DNA from: JANXUC01 sp043782485 | GTDB taxonomy: Bacteria; Acidobacteriota; Terriglobia; Terriglobales; Acidobacteriaceae | Assembly: GCA_043782485.1 (NCBI GenBank) | Contig: JAYWAL010000007.1 | Span: 49,153 to 113,152, forward strand | Direction of reading: 5' to 3' | Length of the DNA stretch: 64,000 bases | Shown: piece by piece, positions 52,568-61,782 of the stretch | Layout: every line of letters begins with the position of its first letter | How positions within the stretch are numbered: position 1 is the stretch's first letter | The notes under the pieces: generated by a model | Told to the model about the DNA's origin: nothing | The model's input: only the letters and a program-made list of their open reading frames with translations | Databases searched by the model: none | Program-made: the position numbers and the translations under genes

Positions 52568-53775
52568 CGACCACCGGCAACACTGCCGACGTCATCATCC
52601 TGGGCGCGGGCGTGATGGGCGCGTCCATTGCGTTCCACCTGGCCCAACTCAAAGCTGGTCGCATTGTGGTGTTGGAAAAAGAAAATATTGGGCAGGGAAA
52701 CAGCGGACGATCCTCAGCGCTGGTCCGCATGCACTATAGCTTTCCGCCGGAGGTACGGCTGGCAGTTAAGAGCCTGGAGATGTTCAACCATTGGAAGGAA
52801 CTGACCGGCCAAACCGGCGACTTCCATCGCACCGGATTTCTTCGTATTGTTCCTGAGACGGATCTTGCGCTGCTCCGAGCGAATGTGCAAATGCAAAAGA
52901 GTCTGGGCGTGAACGTGGAAATCGTCGATCGCCAGCAGATGCAGGAAATTGAACCCGAGTGGAACTTCGAAGACATTACCGCTGCCGCGTATGAGCCGGA
53001 CTCGGGCTATGGCGATGGCTCCTGCGTCGCCAACGACTTCATGGCCGCAGCCCGCGAACTCGGTGTCGAGTACCGCCGACGCACGCTGGCGACGCGGTTG
53101 CTGACCTGCAAAAGCGGTCGAAACGGGGTTAATAACGACACGGCCATAAACCGGATTACCGGTGTCGAAATCGGGCCAGAAATCATTGAAGCTCCTGTCG
53201 TGATCGTGGCTCTTGGTCCCTGGAGTCGCCCGCTGCTGCAATCCGCCGGAGCCGACCTTCCCATCGAAAACGAGTTCCACGAGGTCGTCGTTCTCCGCAA
53301 TCCGCCCGACATGAAGGGTGGAGGCAGTGCTTGCATCGACTCCGTAACGACAACGTATTTCCGGTCCGACGCCAGCGACAAGACTCTGGTCGGGGATTTC
53401 TACGGCAAGCGCGGGGCCGACCCCAGCAATTTCCCTCAGCGCCCCGCCGACGAATCGGTGGAAAGCATCATCGAGCGCACTTGCCGCCGTATGCCAAAAC
53501 TGGAACATGCTGAAGTCATGCGCGGCGTGACGGGTGTCTACGACATGACACCCGATTCCCGTCCCATCCTTGGCGAGGTCCCCGGCATTCCCGGCTTGTA
53601 CCTGGCCGCCGGATTCTCCGGCATGGGCTTCAAGATTTCACCGGCGATTGGCTTGGTGATGGCGGAGCTGATCTTGGACGGCGCAAGCAAAACGATCGAC
53701 ATCTCCGCCTTCCGTCCCAGCCGCTTTGCCGAAGGCAAGCCTATCAAGGCGGAATACGAGTACGCCGATGACTGA
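52564..53775 (+). CDS. FAD-dependent amine oxidoreductase (DAO/sarcosine oxidase-like)
   Basis: The 403-residue protein has the FAD motif VIILGAGVMGASIAFHLA at the start, then LEKENIGQGNSGRSSALVR, and a C-terminal segment GLYLAAGFSGMGFKISPAIG. These are the landmarks of DAO-type enzymes such as sarcosine, dimethylglycine or glycine oxidases. It overlaps the upstream oxidoreductase by four bases and the permease gene by eight, so the three genes are translationally coupled. Oxidation of an amino acid or N-methyl amine taken up by the permease is the likely role (inference). Confidence 0.9.
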   Translation: MTTTGNTADVIILGAGVMGASIAFHLAQLKAGRIVVLEKENIGQGNSGRSSALVRMHYSFPPEVRLAVKSLEMFNHWKELTGQTGDFHRTGFLRIVPETDLALLRANVQMQKSLGVNVEIVDRQQMQEIEPEWNFEDITAAAYEPDSGYGDGSCVANDFMAAARELGVEYRRRTLATRLLTCKSGRNGVNNDTAINRITGVEIGPEIIEAPVVIVALGPWSRPLLQSAGADLPIENEFHEVVVLRNPPDMKGGGSACIDSVTTTYFRSDASDKTLVGDFYGKRGADPSNFPQRPADESVESIIERTCRRMPKLEHAEVMRGVTGVYDMTPDSRPILGEVPGIPGLYLAAGFSGMGFKISPAIGLVMAELILDGASKTIDISAFRPSRFAEGKPIKAEYEYADD

Positions 53776-55204
53776 TCTTCCCACCGGCGACGCCGCGCCC
53801 GCAGCCGGTGCCGCCCAACCGCCCCGCGTGATGGGCTTCAGCGATCTGGTGCTGTTCTACGTCGTGACCGGAATCAGCCTGCGCTGGATCGCCACCGCCG
53901 CCGCCGCCGGCCCTAGTTCGGTGGCCATCTGGGGCATTGCTTGGCTCTGCTTCTACATGCCGCTCGCGCTCTCCGTGCTCGAGCTTTCCTCTCGCTATCC
54001 GGATGAAGGTGGACTCTACGTTTGGAGCAAGCACGCGTTCGGCGATTTCGCTGGATACATGTCGGGCTTTTCCTATTGGACCAGCAACCTGCCCTACTTT
54101 CCCGCCGTGCTCTACTTTGCCGCCAGCAACGCGCTGTACATCCGGGGAGACCGCTGGGTTTTTCTGGCGAGCAAAGCCAGCTACTACATCTGGTTTTCGT
54201 TAATCGCCTTGACGCTGATCACCGTGTTGAATTTGGTGGGCCTCGACATTGGCAAGTGGCTGCACAACGTCGGCGCGTTTGGCATGTGGATTCCGGCGGT
54301 GATTGTGATGGTCATGGGTGTCTATGCGTGGCATCGCTTCGGCGCAGCGACGACGTTTACGGCACGGGCGATGATTCCGCACACGCAATGGAAAGATATG
54401 GGTCTATGGGCGACGCTGATCTTCGCTTTCGGCGGATGCGAGACAGCGTCGTTCATCGCCGGTGAGATCAAGAACCCCCGCCGCGCCATGCCCCGAGCTT
54501 TACTGAGCGCGGGAGTGCTGGTGGCCGTCTGTTACATCGGCGGAACCATCTGCGTGCTGCTGGCTTTGCCGTCGCACCAGGTCAACGATCTTCAGGGATT
54601 GATGCAAGCCATCACCGCCACGGCGGGAAAAGTGGGATGGTACGCGGTGATTCCGGTGGCGGCGGCGCTGATTGCCTTGAGCAATCTCGGCTCTTCCGGA
54701 GCTTATCTGGCGGCCACGGCGCGGTTGCCATTTGTAGCCGGCATCGACCGCTTTCTCCCGCCAGCCTTTGGACGCCTGCATCCCCACTGGGGCACGCCGT
54801 ACGTGGCGCTGATCCTGCAAGCCGCCATTGGCGCGCTGTTTATCTTCCTTGCCCAGGCTGGGACCAGCGTTAAGGGAGCCTATGACATTCTGGTGAGTAT
54901 GGGAATTCTTACGTATTTTGTTCCCTATTTGTATTTATTTGCTGCACTGTTCAAGCTGCAAACAGCGCCCGCCGGACCGGAAGTCATTCGCGTTCCAGGA
55001 GGCGTCGGTGTGGCCAAGCTCGTAGCGTGTGTCGGCTTCACGACGACGCTAGTTACGATTGTCCTTTCCCTCATTCCGCCTCCCGACGAACCCAACAAGG
55101 CCTTAGCTGTGGTCAAGATTATCGGATCGTCTGGAGTCTTGCTGGGTACGGGAGCATGGTTCTATCACTTGAAGCGACGGAAAAGAACCAACCTCAGCGC
55201 TTAG
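53768..55204 (+). CDS. APC-superfamily amino acid permease
   Basis: The 478-residue protein has about 12 membrane helices. After an Ala/Pro-rich start come GFSDLVLFYVVTGISLRW, YPDEGGLYVWSKHAFGDFAG and FAFGGCETASFIAGEIKNPR, family landmarks of APC amino acid/polyamine permeases. ATG at 53768 is chosen because it lies inside the overlap with the previous stop; the frame extends 14 codons further. Being coupled to two FAD oxidoreductases, it probably imports their amine substrate. Confidence 0.92.
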   Translation: MTDLPTGDAAPAAGAAQPPRVMGFSDLVLFYVVTGISLRWIATAAAAGPSSVAIWGIAWLCFYMPLALSVLELSSRYPDEGGLYVWSKHAFGDFAGYMSGFSYWTSNLPYFPAVLYFAASNALYIRGDRWVFLASKASYYIWFSLIALTLITVLNLVGLDIGKWLHNVGAFGMWIPAVIVMVMGVYAWHRFGAATTFTARAMIPHTQWKDMGLWATLIFAFGGCETASFIAGEIKNPRRAMPRALLSAGVLVAVCYIGGTICVLLALPSHQVNDLQGLMQAITATAGKVGWYAVIPVAAALIALSNLGSSGAYLAATARLPFVAGIDRFLPPAFGRLHPHWGTPYVALILQAAIGALFIFLAQAGTSVKGAYDILVSMGILTYFVPYLYLFAALFKLQTAPAGPEVIRVPGGVGVAKLVACVGFTTTLVTIVLSLIPPPDEPNKALAVVKIIGSSGVLLGTGAWFYHLKRRKRTNLSA

Positions 55205-55294
55205 AAGGGAGAGCTTGGGGTCGCCGTCCGCGCGGGAACCTTGGGCCTATGGGATTACGCGTCCGACGGGATATGCGCTTTAAACGATCGCCCC

Positions 55295-55480
55295 GATCTG
55301 TTTCAGCGGTGGCATAAGTGCTTACCTTGGAACGCGCCTTCAGGCGCTGCTGAAAAGCTCACTCGAACATCAGCTTTGGGGCGGCGCAGCATTTCAGTGC
55401 TGCGATAAGTCCCTTGTCATGAGGGGCTTTCGCCACCGACGTAAGGGGTGATCTGGTAAAGCGGACTTTTCAGCACCCAC
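55295..55480. repeat. Palindromic intergenic repeat, family C
   Basis: TTCAGCGGTGGC (at about 55303) and GCGCCTTCAGGCGCTG (55336-55350) recur in the same order at 63679-63737. The inverted pair TGCTGAAAAG (55349-55358) and CTTTTCAGCA (55466-55475) encloses GCAGCATTTCAGTGCTGC. The unit lies between the convergent permease and Rieske genes and may act as bidirectional terminator. Confidence 0.65.
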
Positions 55481-55481
55481 T

Positions 55482-56630
55482 TCAGGCGTCGAATTTTGGA
55501 CTCCGACTTTCACCACCGTCTGCTAACCGCTCCCGCACATAGCGCCGAATATCCAGGCTCGGGTTCTCCATGGGCGCGTAGTAGCCGTGGTCGTGCACGC
55601 GAGTCTGCACACCGAGCTGGACGCGCTCACAAATCGCCCAATCCTGCCGATTCACCAAGTCCCAGAACTCCACCGCATCGGAAGGATCAAAGCCGGCTTT
55701 GGCCATTTCATCCGGATGAAACAGAAACCGGCAAACAACGCGCGTCCGGTCGGGTGCAAGCGGCCATAGCAGAAACGCCGCCACATGATCGCAACTCACG
55801 CTGCACATCAGGTTCGGATAAAGCAGCTCACCCTTGTGCCTCTCCTTCTCGTCTTCATTTAAGCCAGAAAACGGCGCGCGAGTAGTTGTTCCGGAAGCGG
55901 TAAATGTATAAGCCCCCACGCGGTGCGGAATTCCGCGCTCCCAATCCAGGCTAAATCCGCCATTGCGCTTGAAGTCCGGCACCACTTCGCAAAGCTCCGG
56001 ATGCACCGCGCCGCAGTGGTAGCACTCGTTGTAGTTTTCGAGAATCAATTTCCAGTTGGCGGCGACATCGTAGACAATCTCGTGTCCAGTCCGCAGCGCT
56101 TGCAAGGGATAGCGACTGAGTCGTGCGGCACCCTCACCGAGCTGCTCCAACAAACTTTTGGAAGGCTCTTCGCGGGCAAGGTGCAAGTAAAAAAAACCAC
56201 CCCAAGTTTGCAAATGCACAGGGTAGAGGGAGAAGTCACTCTTGGAAAACCCCTCAGTCTCATTCAGAAACGGCGCACTCAGAAGCTGTCCGTCCAGGCT
56301 GTAAGTCCATTGATGATACGGGCATCGAATCGTCCCCGCGGAAGTCACGCCCCCCGGCAGTTTGACGTTCCATTTCGCATCCTGCTGCGGCGTACAAAGC
56401 CTCGACCCGCGGTGGCGACACACGTTGTAGTGCGCTTTCAGCTCGCCAGCCTTGGTGCGGGCCACCAGAACACTCTCCCCGGCGACCTCGAGAACCAGCG
56501 TATCGCCCGGCGACGGCAAGTCCTCCTCCCGTCCCGCGCAGAACCACTCGCTCGAGAAAATGCATTCTTTCTCTCGCGCGAAAATCTCCGGCGACCAGTA
56601 GTACGAGCTAGGCAGGGACTCTTCGAGCAT
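55482..56630 (-). CDS. Rieske non-heme iron oxygenase, alpha subunit (GbcA/CMO-like)
   Basis: The 382-residue protein has the Rieske [2Fe-2S] ligands Cys71-x-His73 and Cys103-x-x-His106, and a mononuclear iron site in ENYNECYHCGAVHPEL. The order and the NECYHC motif resemble glycine betaine and choline/carnitine oxygenase alpha subunits. The spacing between the two Rieske boxes is 29 residues, longer than the usual 15-17, because of an insertion (PQQDAKWNVKLPGG). No reductase gene is adjacent. It lies next to the amine-oxidoreductase/permease unit (opposite strand) and is followed by an enoyl-CoA hydratase in its own direction. Confidence 0.88.
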   Translation of the reverse strand: MLEESLPSSYYWSPEIFAREKECIFSSEWFCAGREEDLPSPGDTLVLEVAGESVLVARTKAGELKAHYNVCRHRGSRLCTPQQDAKWNVKLPGGVTSAGTIRCPYHQWTYSLDGQLLSAPFLNETEGFSKSDFSLYPVHLQTWGGFFYLHLAREEPSKSLLEQLGEGAARLSRYPLQALRTGHEIVYDVAANWKLILENYNECYHCGAVHPELCEVVPDFKRNGGFSLDWERGIPHRVGAYTFTASGTTTRAPFSGLNEDEKERHKGELLYPNLMCSVSCDHVAAFLLWPLAPDRTRVVCRFLFHPDEMAKAGFDPSDAVEFWDLVNRQDWAICERVQLGVQTRVHDHGYYAPMENPSLDIRRYVRERLADGGESRSPKFDA

Positions 56631-56642
56631 GTCTGGAAAAAC

Positions 56643-57425
56643 CTATTTCCCTTGAAACCGCGCCGCCCGCTTTTCCAAAAACGCAGACGTGCCTTCCTGC
56701 TTGTCGGCGGTGGCGCAGGACGCCGCGAATAGTGTTGCTTCCAAAAATAACCCCTCAGCCAGCGGCATCTCCATGCCCCGGTTCACCGCTTCCATCGCGA
56801 ACTGGACCGCCAACGGCGCGTTGGCCGCGATCTTCGCTACGATGGCCTCCGCTCGCGCCAGCAAATCCGCTGCCGGTAGCACTTCGTTCACCAAACCAAT
56901 TCGCAAGGCCTCCTGCGCGGAAATCATCTCCCCGGTCAGCACTAACTGCATGGCCATGCCTTTGCCCACCAGCCGCGGCAGCCGCTGCGAACCGCCGTAG
57001 CCTGGAATAATGCCAAGCTTCACCTCGGGCTGCCCGAGCTTGGCGTTCTCACTAGCCAGCCGCAGGGTGCAAGCCAGCGCCAGCTCACAACCGCCCCCCA
57101 ACGCGAAGCCATGGATGCAGGCGATCACCGGTTTGCCCAGGTTCTCAATCAAATCCAGCACCGACTGTCCGCGATGCGCGAATGCCTTGCCCGAGACCGC
57201 ATCCTGTTGCGCCAGTTCGTGGATGTCCGCTCCGGCCACAAATGCCTTCTCGCCCGCGCCCGTCAGGATCGCCGCGCGCACGCTGGCGTCCAATTGGATG
57301 TCGGTGAACGCCGTGCGCAACTCTTCCATCGTCGCCATGTTCAAGGCATTCAGCGCCTTGGGACGGTTGACCGTCACATAGCCAATTCCGTTCTTTTTCT
57401 CGAATAGAATGTTTTCAAAGGTCAT
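56643..57425 (-). CDS. Enoyl-CoA hydratase/isomerase family protein
   Basis: The 260-residue crotonase-fold protein has the oxyanion segments AFVAGADIHELAQ and HGFALGGGCELALACTLR. The catalytic Glu region lies in NAKLGQPEVKLGIIPGYGG, typical of hydratases. It probably hydrates a short-chain enoyl-CoA. It is the gene immediately upstream of the Rieske gene (12-base gap), so the two are likely co-transcribed. Confidence 0.92.
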   Translation of the reverse strand: MTFENILFEKKNGIGYVTVNRPKALNALNMATMEELRTAFTDIQLDASVRAAILTGAGEKAFVAGADIHELAQQDAVSGKAFAHRGQSVLDLIENLGKPVIACIHGFALGGGCELALACTLRLASENAKLGQPEVKLGIIPGYGGSQRLPRLVGKGMAMQLVLTGEMISAQEALRIGLVNEVLPAADLLARAEAIVAKIAANAPLAVQFAMEAVNRGMEMPLAEGLFLEATLFAASCATADKQEGTSAFLEKRAARFQGK

Positions 57426-57482
57426 CGGTTTCCTCAGTAGCAGTATCGCAAGAGCGCCACGAACCCCGCAACGGCAGCCAGG

Positions 57483-58265
57483 TCAGGACGCAGCTAGAAA
57501 CGCAAGAACGGCCGCGTTGAAGTCCGGTGCAGCTTCCATGTTGAATAGATGCTTACCCGCGAATTCCGCGTATTGGGCTTTCGGGATCTGCGCCGCCAGC
57601 GCTCGCCCGTCCGCTGGGGGAGTCACTGGATCAGTTGCGCCATTCACGATGAGCGTCGGCACGGTTACGGTCGCGAGTCCATCGCGCAGGTCGGCATACC
57701 TCACCGTCACGCATCCTGCAACATAGCCATCCACGTCCACAGTTTCCAGCGTTCTCTTCATCGCCTGGAGCGTCTCCGGCGAACTGGTATGAAATGCTGG
57801 CGTGAACCAGCGCTCTAGGATTCCCGGCACCACCGCAGCCATCCCCTCGCGCCGCACCAGCTCGATGCGTGCGTTCCAGATTTCTTGCGTGCCGATTTTC
57901 GCGGCCGCGCTGCAAGCGATCACCTTGCGAATTCTCTTCGGTGCCCGCCCGGCCAGCCATAAACCCGTCATTCCGCCCAGAGACAGCCCGCAAAAAGACG
58001 CGACTGGGATCGTCAGATAGTCCAGCAAATCGAGTACGTCGCCAGCGACCGCCGCCAGATTGTGCGGGCCAGCGGGCAGGGAAGATTGGCCATGACCGCG
58101 CGTATCGTACCGCAGCACGCGGTAGCCCCGGCAAAAGTCCGGCACCTGAGCGTTCCACATCGCCAAGTCCGCGCCAAGAGAATTGGAAAATACAACCACT
58201 GGCGCGTCGTCGGGACCCGTCAAGGCATAGTGCAACCGCACGCTTCTGAGATTGGCAAACGGCAT
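57483..58265 (-). CDS. Alpha/beta hydrolase, 3-oxoadipate enol-lactonase-like
   Basis: The protein of about 260 residues has the nucleophile elbow GLSLGG, an oxyanion segment VVVFSNSLGADLAMW, the acid in NGATDPVTPP and the catalytic His in FAGKHLFNME. The overall pattern matches 3-oxoadipate enol-lactonase (PcaD), which hydrolyses a lactone in aromatic degradation, but no other pca genes are near. The start at 58265 (MPFANLR) was preferred because the longer frame runs into the repeat at 58283. It is downstream of tpiA on the same strand. Confidence 0.85.
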   Translation of the reverse strand: MPFANLRSVRLHYALTGPDDAPVVVFSNSLGADLAMWNAQVPDFCRGYRVLRYDTRGHGQSSLPAGPHNLAAVAGDVLDLLDYLTIPVASFCGLSLGGMTGLWLAGRAPKRIRKVIACSAAAKIGTQEIWNARIELVRREGMAAVVPGILERWFTPAFHTSSPETLQAMKRTLETVDVDGYVAGCVTVRYADLRDGLATVTVPTLIVNGATDPVTPPADGRALAAQIPKAQYAEFAGKHLFNMEAAPDFNAAVLAFLAAS

Positions 58266-58282
58266 GGCAGAGGAAAAAAGCT

Positions 58283-58320
58283 TTGTCATTCCCACCAACG
58301 GGAGGAATCCGCTCTCGGTG
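58283..58320. repeat. Dispersed repeat, family A arm
   Basis: TTGTCATTCCCACCAACGGG continues as AGGAATCCGCTCTCGGTG. It matches the copy at 59180 (TTGTCATTCCGGCCAACGGG) and the left arm of 22200. No inverted partner is present. It lies between tpiA and the hydrolase gene. Confidence 0.75.
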
Positions 58321-58340
58321 GGGGGTTCTTGAAATCAGCT

Positions 58341-59090
58341 CTAGTACTTCACAATGGCCGCAAACGATTTCGCATCCAAGCTCGCCCCACCCACCAAGCC
58401 TCCGTCAATTTCAGCTTCCGACATCAGGGCCTTCGCATTATCCGGCTTGACCGAGCCGCCATACAAGATGCGCAGTTGCTCGGCGAATTCCGCGCCAAAG
58501 GCTTCTTCCGCCTCGGCCCGAATCACCGCGTGAGCGCTGGCGGCGATTTGCGGCGTCGCGGTTTTGCCCGTGCCAATGGCCCACACTGGCTCGTAGGCAA
58601 TGGTCAGTTTCGCGGCTTTTTTTGCGGAAATCCCGCTAAATGCCCGTGTACATTGCCGTCGCAGCACGTCGTCCGTCAGCCCCGATTCGCGTTCTTCCAA
58701 CACTTCGCCTACGCAAAGAATGGGCGTCAGCCCGGCTGCCAGCGCCGTTTCCAACCGACGATTCACGGTGTCATCGGTCTCGGCAAAATATTGCCGCCGT
58801 TCCGAGTGCCCGATAATCGCATGGGTCACACCCAGCGCCAGCAACATTCCCGTCGAAGTCTCCCCGGTGAAAGCGCCTTCTTGTTCCCAGTGAACGTTTT
58901 GCGCCCCAACAAACACTCCTGAACCCTTCACTGCTTCTAGCGTTGCCGTCAGGTCCACAAACGGCGGGCACAGTACGATCTCGTCCCGAGTTTGCCCAGC
59001 GACCAACGGCAAAAAGTCGCGCACAAACGCGCGCGCATCGTCCGGCGTCTTGTACATCTTCCAATTGGCGGCAATCAGCTTCTTGCGCAT
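58341..59090 (-). CDS. tpiA: Triosephosphate isomerase
   Basis: TpiA interconverts dihydroxyacetone phosphate and glyceraldehyde 3-phosphate. The 249-residue TIM barrel shows AANWKMYK at the start, catalytic His in AIIGHSERR, catalytic Glu in TIAYEPVWAIGTG and the phosphate loop GGSVKPDNA. It follows pgk by 136 bases on the same strand, with a family A repeat between. Confidence 0.97.
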   Translation of the reverse strand: MRKKLIAANWKMYKTPDDARAFVRDFLPLVAGQTRDEIVLCPPFVDLTATLEAVKGSGVFVGAQNVHWEQEGAFTGETSTGMLLALGVTHAIIGHSERRQYFAETDDTVNRRLETALAAGLTPILCVGEVLEERESGLTDDVLRRQCTRAFSGISAKKAAKLTIAYEPVWAIGTGKTATPQIAASAHAVIRAEAEEAFGAEFAEQLRILYGGSVKPDNAKALMSEAEIDGGLVGGASLDAKSFAAIVKY

Positions 59091-59179
59091 GAAATCCTTT
59101 CAAATTAGGAACAATAAATATTGAAGAGCGAGTTCGATACGTGTGATTGACGAGCCAGCTCAATGTTGTTGATTGAAGA

Positions 59180-59214
59180 TTGTCATTCCGGCCAACGGGA
59201 GGAATCCGCTCTCG
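59180..59214. repeat. Dispersed repeat, family A arm
   Basis: TTGTCATTCCGGCCAACGGG, then AGGAATCCGCTCTCG. It is the closest partner of the copy at 58283 and lies in the pgk-tpiA spacer, directly after the pgk stop. Confidence 0.75.
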
Positions 59215-59226
59215 CTCGAACCAGCA

Positions 59227-60435
59227 CTACTTTTCGTTCAGCGCTTCCACCCCGGGCAATTTCTTGCCCTCCAAAAACTCCAACGAAGCCCCGCCGCCCG
59301 TCGAAATATGCGTGATTTTATCGGCCACGCCAGCCTTGTGCACAGCTGCGACAGTATCCCCCCCGCCGGCAATCGAAACCGCGCCAATATTCTCCGCCAC
59401 GGCCTCGGCAATCTTCATCGTACCCTTGGCAAACGGAGCCATCTCAAACACGCCCATTGGTCCATTCCACACGATCGTTTCGGCCACGGAAATTTCCTCG
59501 GTGAATAGCGCAATCGTCTTGGGGCCAATATCCAGCGCCATCATCTCAAACGGAATCGCCTGCCCTTCGCCAATCGCCAGAGTCTTAGCCGTCGCGTCGA
59601 ATTTATCGGCCACAACGTGGTCCACGGGCAGCAGGAACTTCACCTTGCTGGCCTTGGCCTGCTGCAAAAGCTGCTTGGCCAGTTCGAGCTTGTCGTCCTC
59701 CACCAGTGATTTTCCAATCGTCTGTCCCATCGCTTTCAGAAATGTATAAGCCATGCCGCCGCCGATAATCAGTGCATCCACTTTCGTCAGCAGGTGCTGG
59801 ATCACGCCAATCTTATCGCTGACTTTCGCGCCGCCCAAAATCGCCACAAAGGGCCGCGCCGGGTCGCGCATCGCCTTGCCCATGTATTCCAGTTCTTTCT
59901 GCATGAGCAACCCCGCCGCTGATTTCTGCACAAACTTGGTGATTCCCACAGTGGAAGCGTGCGCCCGATGCGCCGTTCCAAAAGCGTCATTTACATAGAA
60001 CTCGGCCAGCTTCGCCAGCTCTCTGGAAAACTTCTCGTCGTTGGCTTCCTCTTCGGGATGGAAGCGCAGATTCTCCAGCAGCAGGGCCTGCCCGCGCTCC
60101 AGATTCGTCGCCATTTCCAACGCCTGCTCCCCCACGCAGTCCGGACAGAAACCCACGTTCTGGCTTCCTCCCATCTGCTTGTCCAGGAGTATGCGCAGCT
60201 TCTCCGCCACTGGCTTCAGGCTGTATTTTGCATTGACCTTCCCCTTGGGACGTCCCAAATGCGCCGCCAAAATCAGCTTCGCCCCGTGCCGCAGCGCGTA
60301 TTCAATCGTCGGCAGCGTCTCGCGGATACGCGTGTCATCCGTGACCCGGCCATCCTCGATCGGCACGTTAAAATCCACGCGCATGAATACGCGCCGGTCG
60401 CTGAGCTCCAAATCACGAATCGAAAGTTTTGCCAT
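59227..60435 (-). CDS. pgk: Phosphoglycerate kinase
   Basis: Pgk transfers phosphate from 1,3-bisphosphoglycerate to ADP. The 402-residue protein has the N-terminal substrate motif FMRVDFNVPI, the basic patch LAAHLGRPKGK, FVNDAFGTAHRAHAST, the hinge and the C-terminal nucleotide segment (VWNGPMGVFE, SIAGGGDTVAAV). It sits between gap and tpiA in the standard glycolytic order. Confidence 0.97.
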   Translation of the reverse strand: MAKLSIRDLELSDRRVFMRVDFNVPIEDGRVTDDTRIRETLPTIEYALRHGAKLILAAHLGRPKGKVNAKYSLKPVAEKLRILLDKQMGGSQNVGFCPDCVGEQALEMATNLERGQALLLENLRFHPEEEANDEKFSRELAKLAEFYVNDAFGTAHRAHASTVGITKFVQKSAAGLLMQKELEYMGKAMRDPARPFVAILGGAKVSDKIGVIQHLLTKVDALIIGGGMAYTFLKAMGQTIGKSLVEDDKLELAKQLLQQAKASKVKFLLPVDHVVADKFDATAKTLAIGEGQAIPFEMMALDIGPKTIALFTEEISVAETIVWNGPMGVFEMAPFAKGTMKIAEAVAENIGAVSIAGGGDTVAAVHKAGVADKITHISTGGGASLEFLEGKKLPGVEALNEK

Positions 60436-60468
60436 AAGAAACTCTTCGCATCACCACAACCCACGTTG

Positions 60469-60490
60469 GGGCAGGCGCCCTCGCCTGCCC
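60469..60490. repeat. Perfect short palindrome in the gap-pgk spacer
   Basis: GGGCAGGCG and CGCCTGCCC are separated by four bases. The core GGCGCCCTCGCCTGC recurs at 61730-61744 upstream of gap. It may be a weak attenuating hairpin between gap and pgk or a small dispersed repeat. Confidence 0.55.
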
Positions 60491-60530
60491 AGCCAAGCTC
60501 CGCTCAGCTCCGGTTTAAATCTCTAGCCTC

Positions 60531-61541
60531 TTACAAACCCTTGCTAGCAAGGTAATTAATCAAATCCCGCACACGGCAGGAGTAACCCCACTCGTTGTCG
60601 TACCAGGCAATCACCTTCACGCAATTTCCAGCCACCACGCGCGTCATCGGCGCATCCACAATCGAAGACAGCGGATTCCCCTTGAAGTCGCTCGAAACCA
60701 ACTCATTCTCCTCGTAGCCGAGGTATCCCTTCAGCGGTCCCCCCTCCGAAGCCTTCTGCAAAGCTCCGTTAATTTCCTCGACGGTCGTCTTCTTCTCGAC
60801 GAATACCACCAAATCCACCACGGAAACGTTCGGCGTGGGCACGCGCATGGCGAACCCGTCCAGCTTGCCTTTCAATTCCGGAATCGCCAGGTACACAGCC
60901 TTCGCCGCTCCCGTGCTCGTCGGAATCATCGACAAGGCCGCCGCGCGCGCCCGCCGCAAATCCTTGTGCGGGAAATCCAGAATCACCTGATCGTTGGTAT
61001 AGGAGTGAATCGTGGTCATCGTGCCGCATTGAATCTTGAACTCGTCGTTGATCACCTTCGCCACGGGAGCCAAGCAATTCGTCGTGCAAGACGCGTTCGA
61101 GATAATGTTGTGCTTCGCCGCGTCGTAAGCAGTGTGGTTCACGCCCAGCACAATCGTGATGTCCTCGCCCTTGGCCGGAGCCGAAATAATCACCTTCTTC
61201 ACCGACCCGCGCATGTGCTTCTTGGCGCCCTCGGCATCGGTAAAGTGCCCCGTCGATTCCACCACCACCTGCACGCCCGCCGAGGACCAATCCAGCGCCC
61301 CGGGATCGCGTTCCTTGTAGGCCTTAATCTTCTTGCCATCCACTTCGATAAACCCGTCGCCTGCCTTCACGTCGTGCTTCAGGTTGCCCAGAACCGAGTC
61401 ATATTTCAGCAGGTGCGCCAGCGTTTTCGTGTCCGTTAAATCGTTGATAGCGACAATATCCACGTTCGGGTCGTTCAGCGAAGCCCGCAGGACGTTGCGT
61501 CCAATGCGTCCAAATCCGTTAATGCCAACCTTGGTAGCCAT
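60531..61541 (-). CDS. gap: Glyceraldehyde-3-phosphate dehydrogenase, type I
   Basis: The enzyme oxidises glyceraldehyde 3-phosphate with NAD(P). The 336-residue protein has the Rossmann motif VGINGFGRIGRNV, the catalytic Cys in SNASCTTNCLAPVAK, the His in TIHSYTNDQ and the phosphate-binding RAAALSMIPTSTGAAKA. It heads the minus-strand set gap-pgk-tpiA, with GGAGG close before the ATG. The residue after the second strand is Asp-containing (INDLTD), which favours NAD. Confidence 0.97.
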   Translation of the reverse strand: MATKVGINGFGRIGRNVLRASLNDPNVDIVAINDLTDTKTLAHLLKYDSVLGNLKHDVKAGDGFIEVDGKKIKAYKERDPGALDWSSAGVQVVVESTGHFTDAEGAKKHMRGSVKKVIISAPAKGEDITIVLGVNHTAYDAAKHNIISNASCTTNCLAPVAKVINDEFKIQCGTMTTIHSYTNDQVILDFPHKDLRRARAAALSMIPTSTGAAKAVYLAIPELKGKLDGFAMRVPTPNVSVVDLVVFVEKKTTVEEINGALQKASEGGPLKGYLGYEENELVSSDFKGNPLSSIVDAPMTRVVAGNCVKVIAWYDNEWGYSCRVRDLINYLASKGL

Positions 61542-61782
61542 GAATTTCCTCCGTGCGTATGAAGAGTTTGGAATGTGTGCGAACTGTTGTGCGCGAACTG
61601 TAGATGGTAGCAGGGTAAGCGGATAGCGGCAACGCGACGCCCAGCGCGGCGCGCGGACAAATCAGCCGCATCAATTTTTTCGATAACCGCGAGGCACCAA
61701 CGCCGAGCACCAACGCTCGCGTAGCCGTAGGCGCCCTCGCCTGCGGGACTGTCCTGCGGGTCTTAGGAGGAAGCTCCAGATC

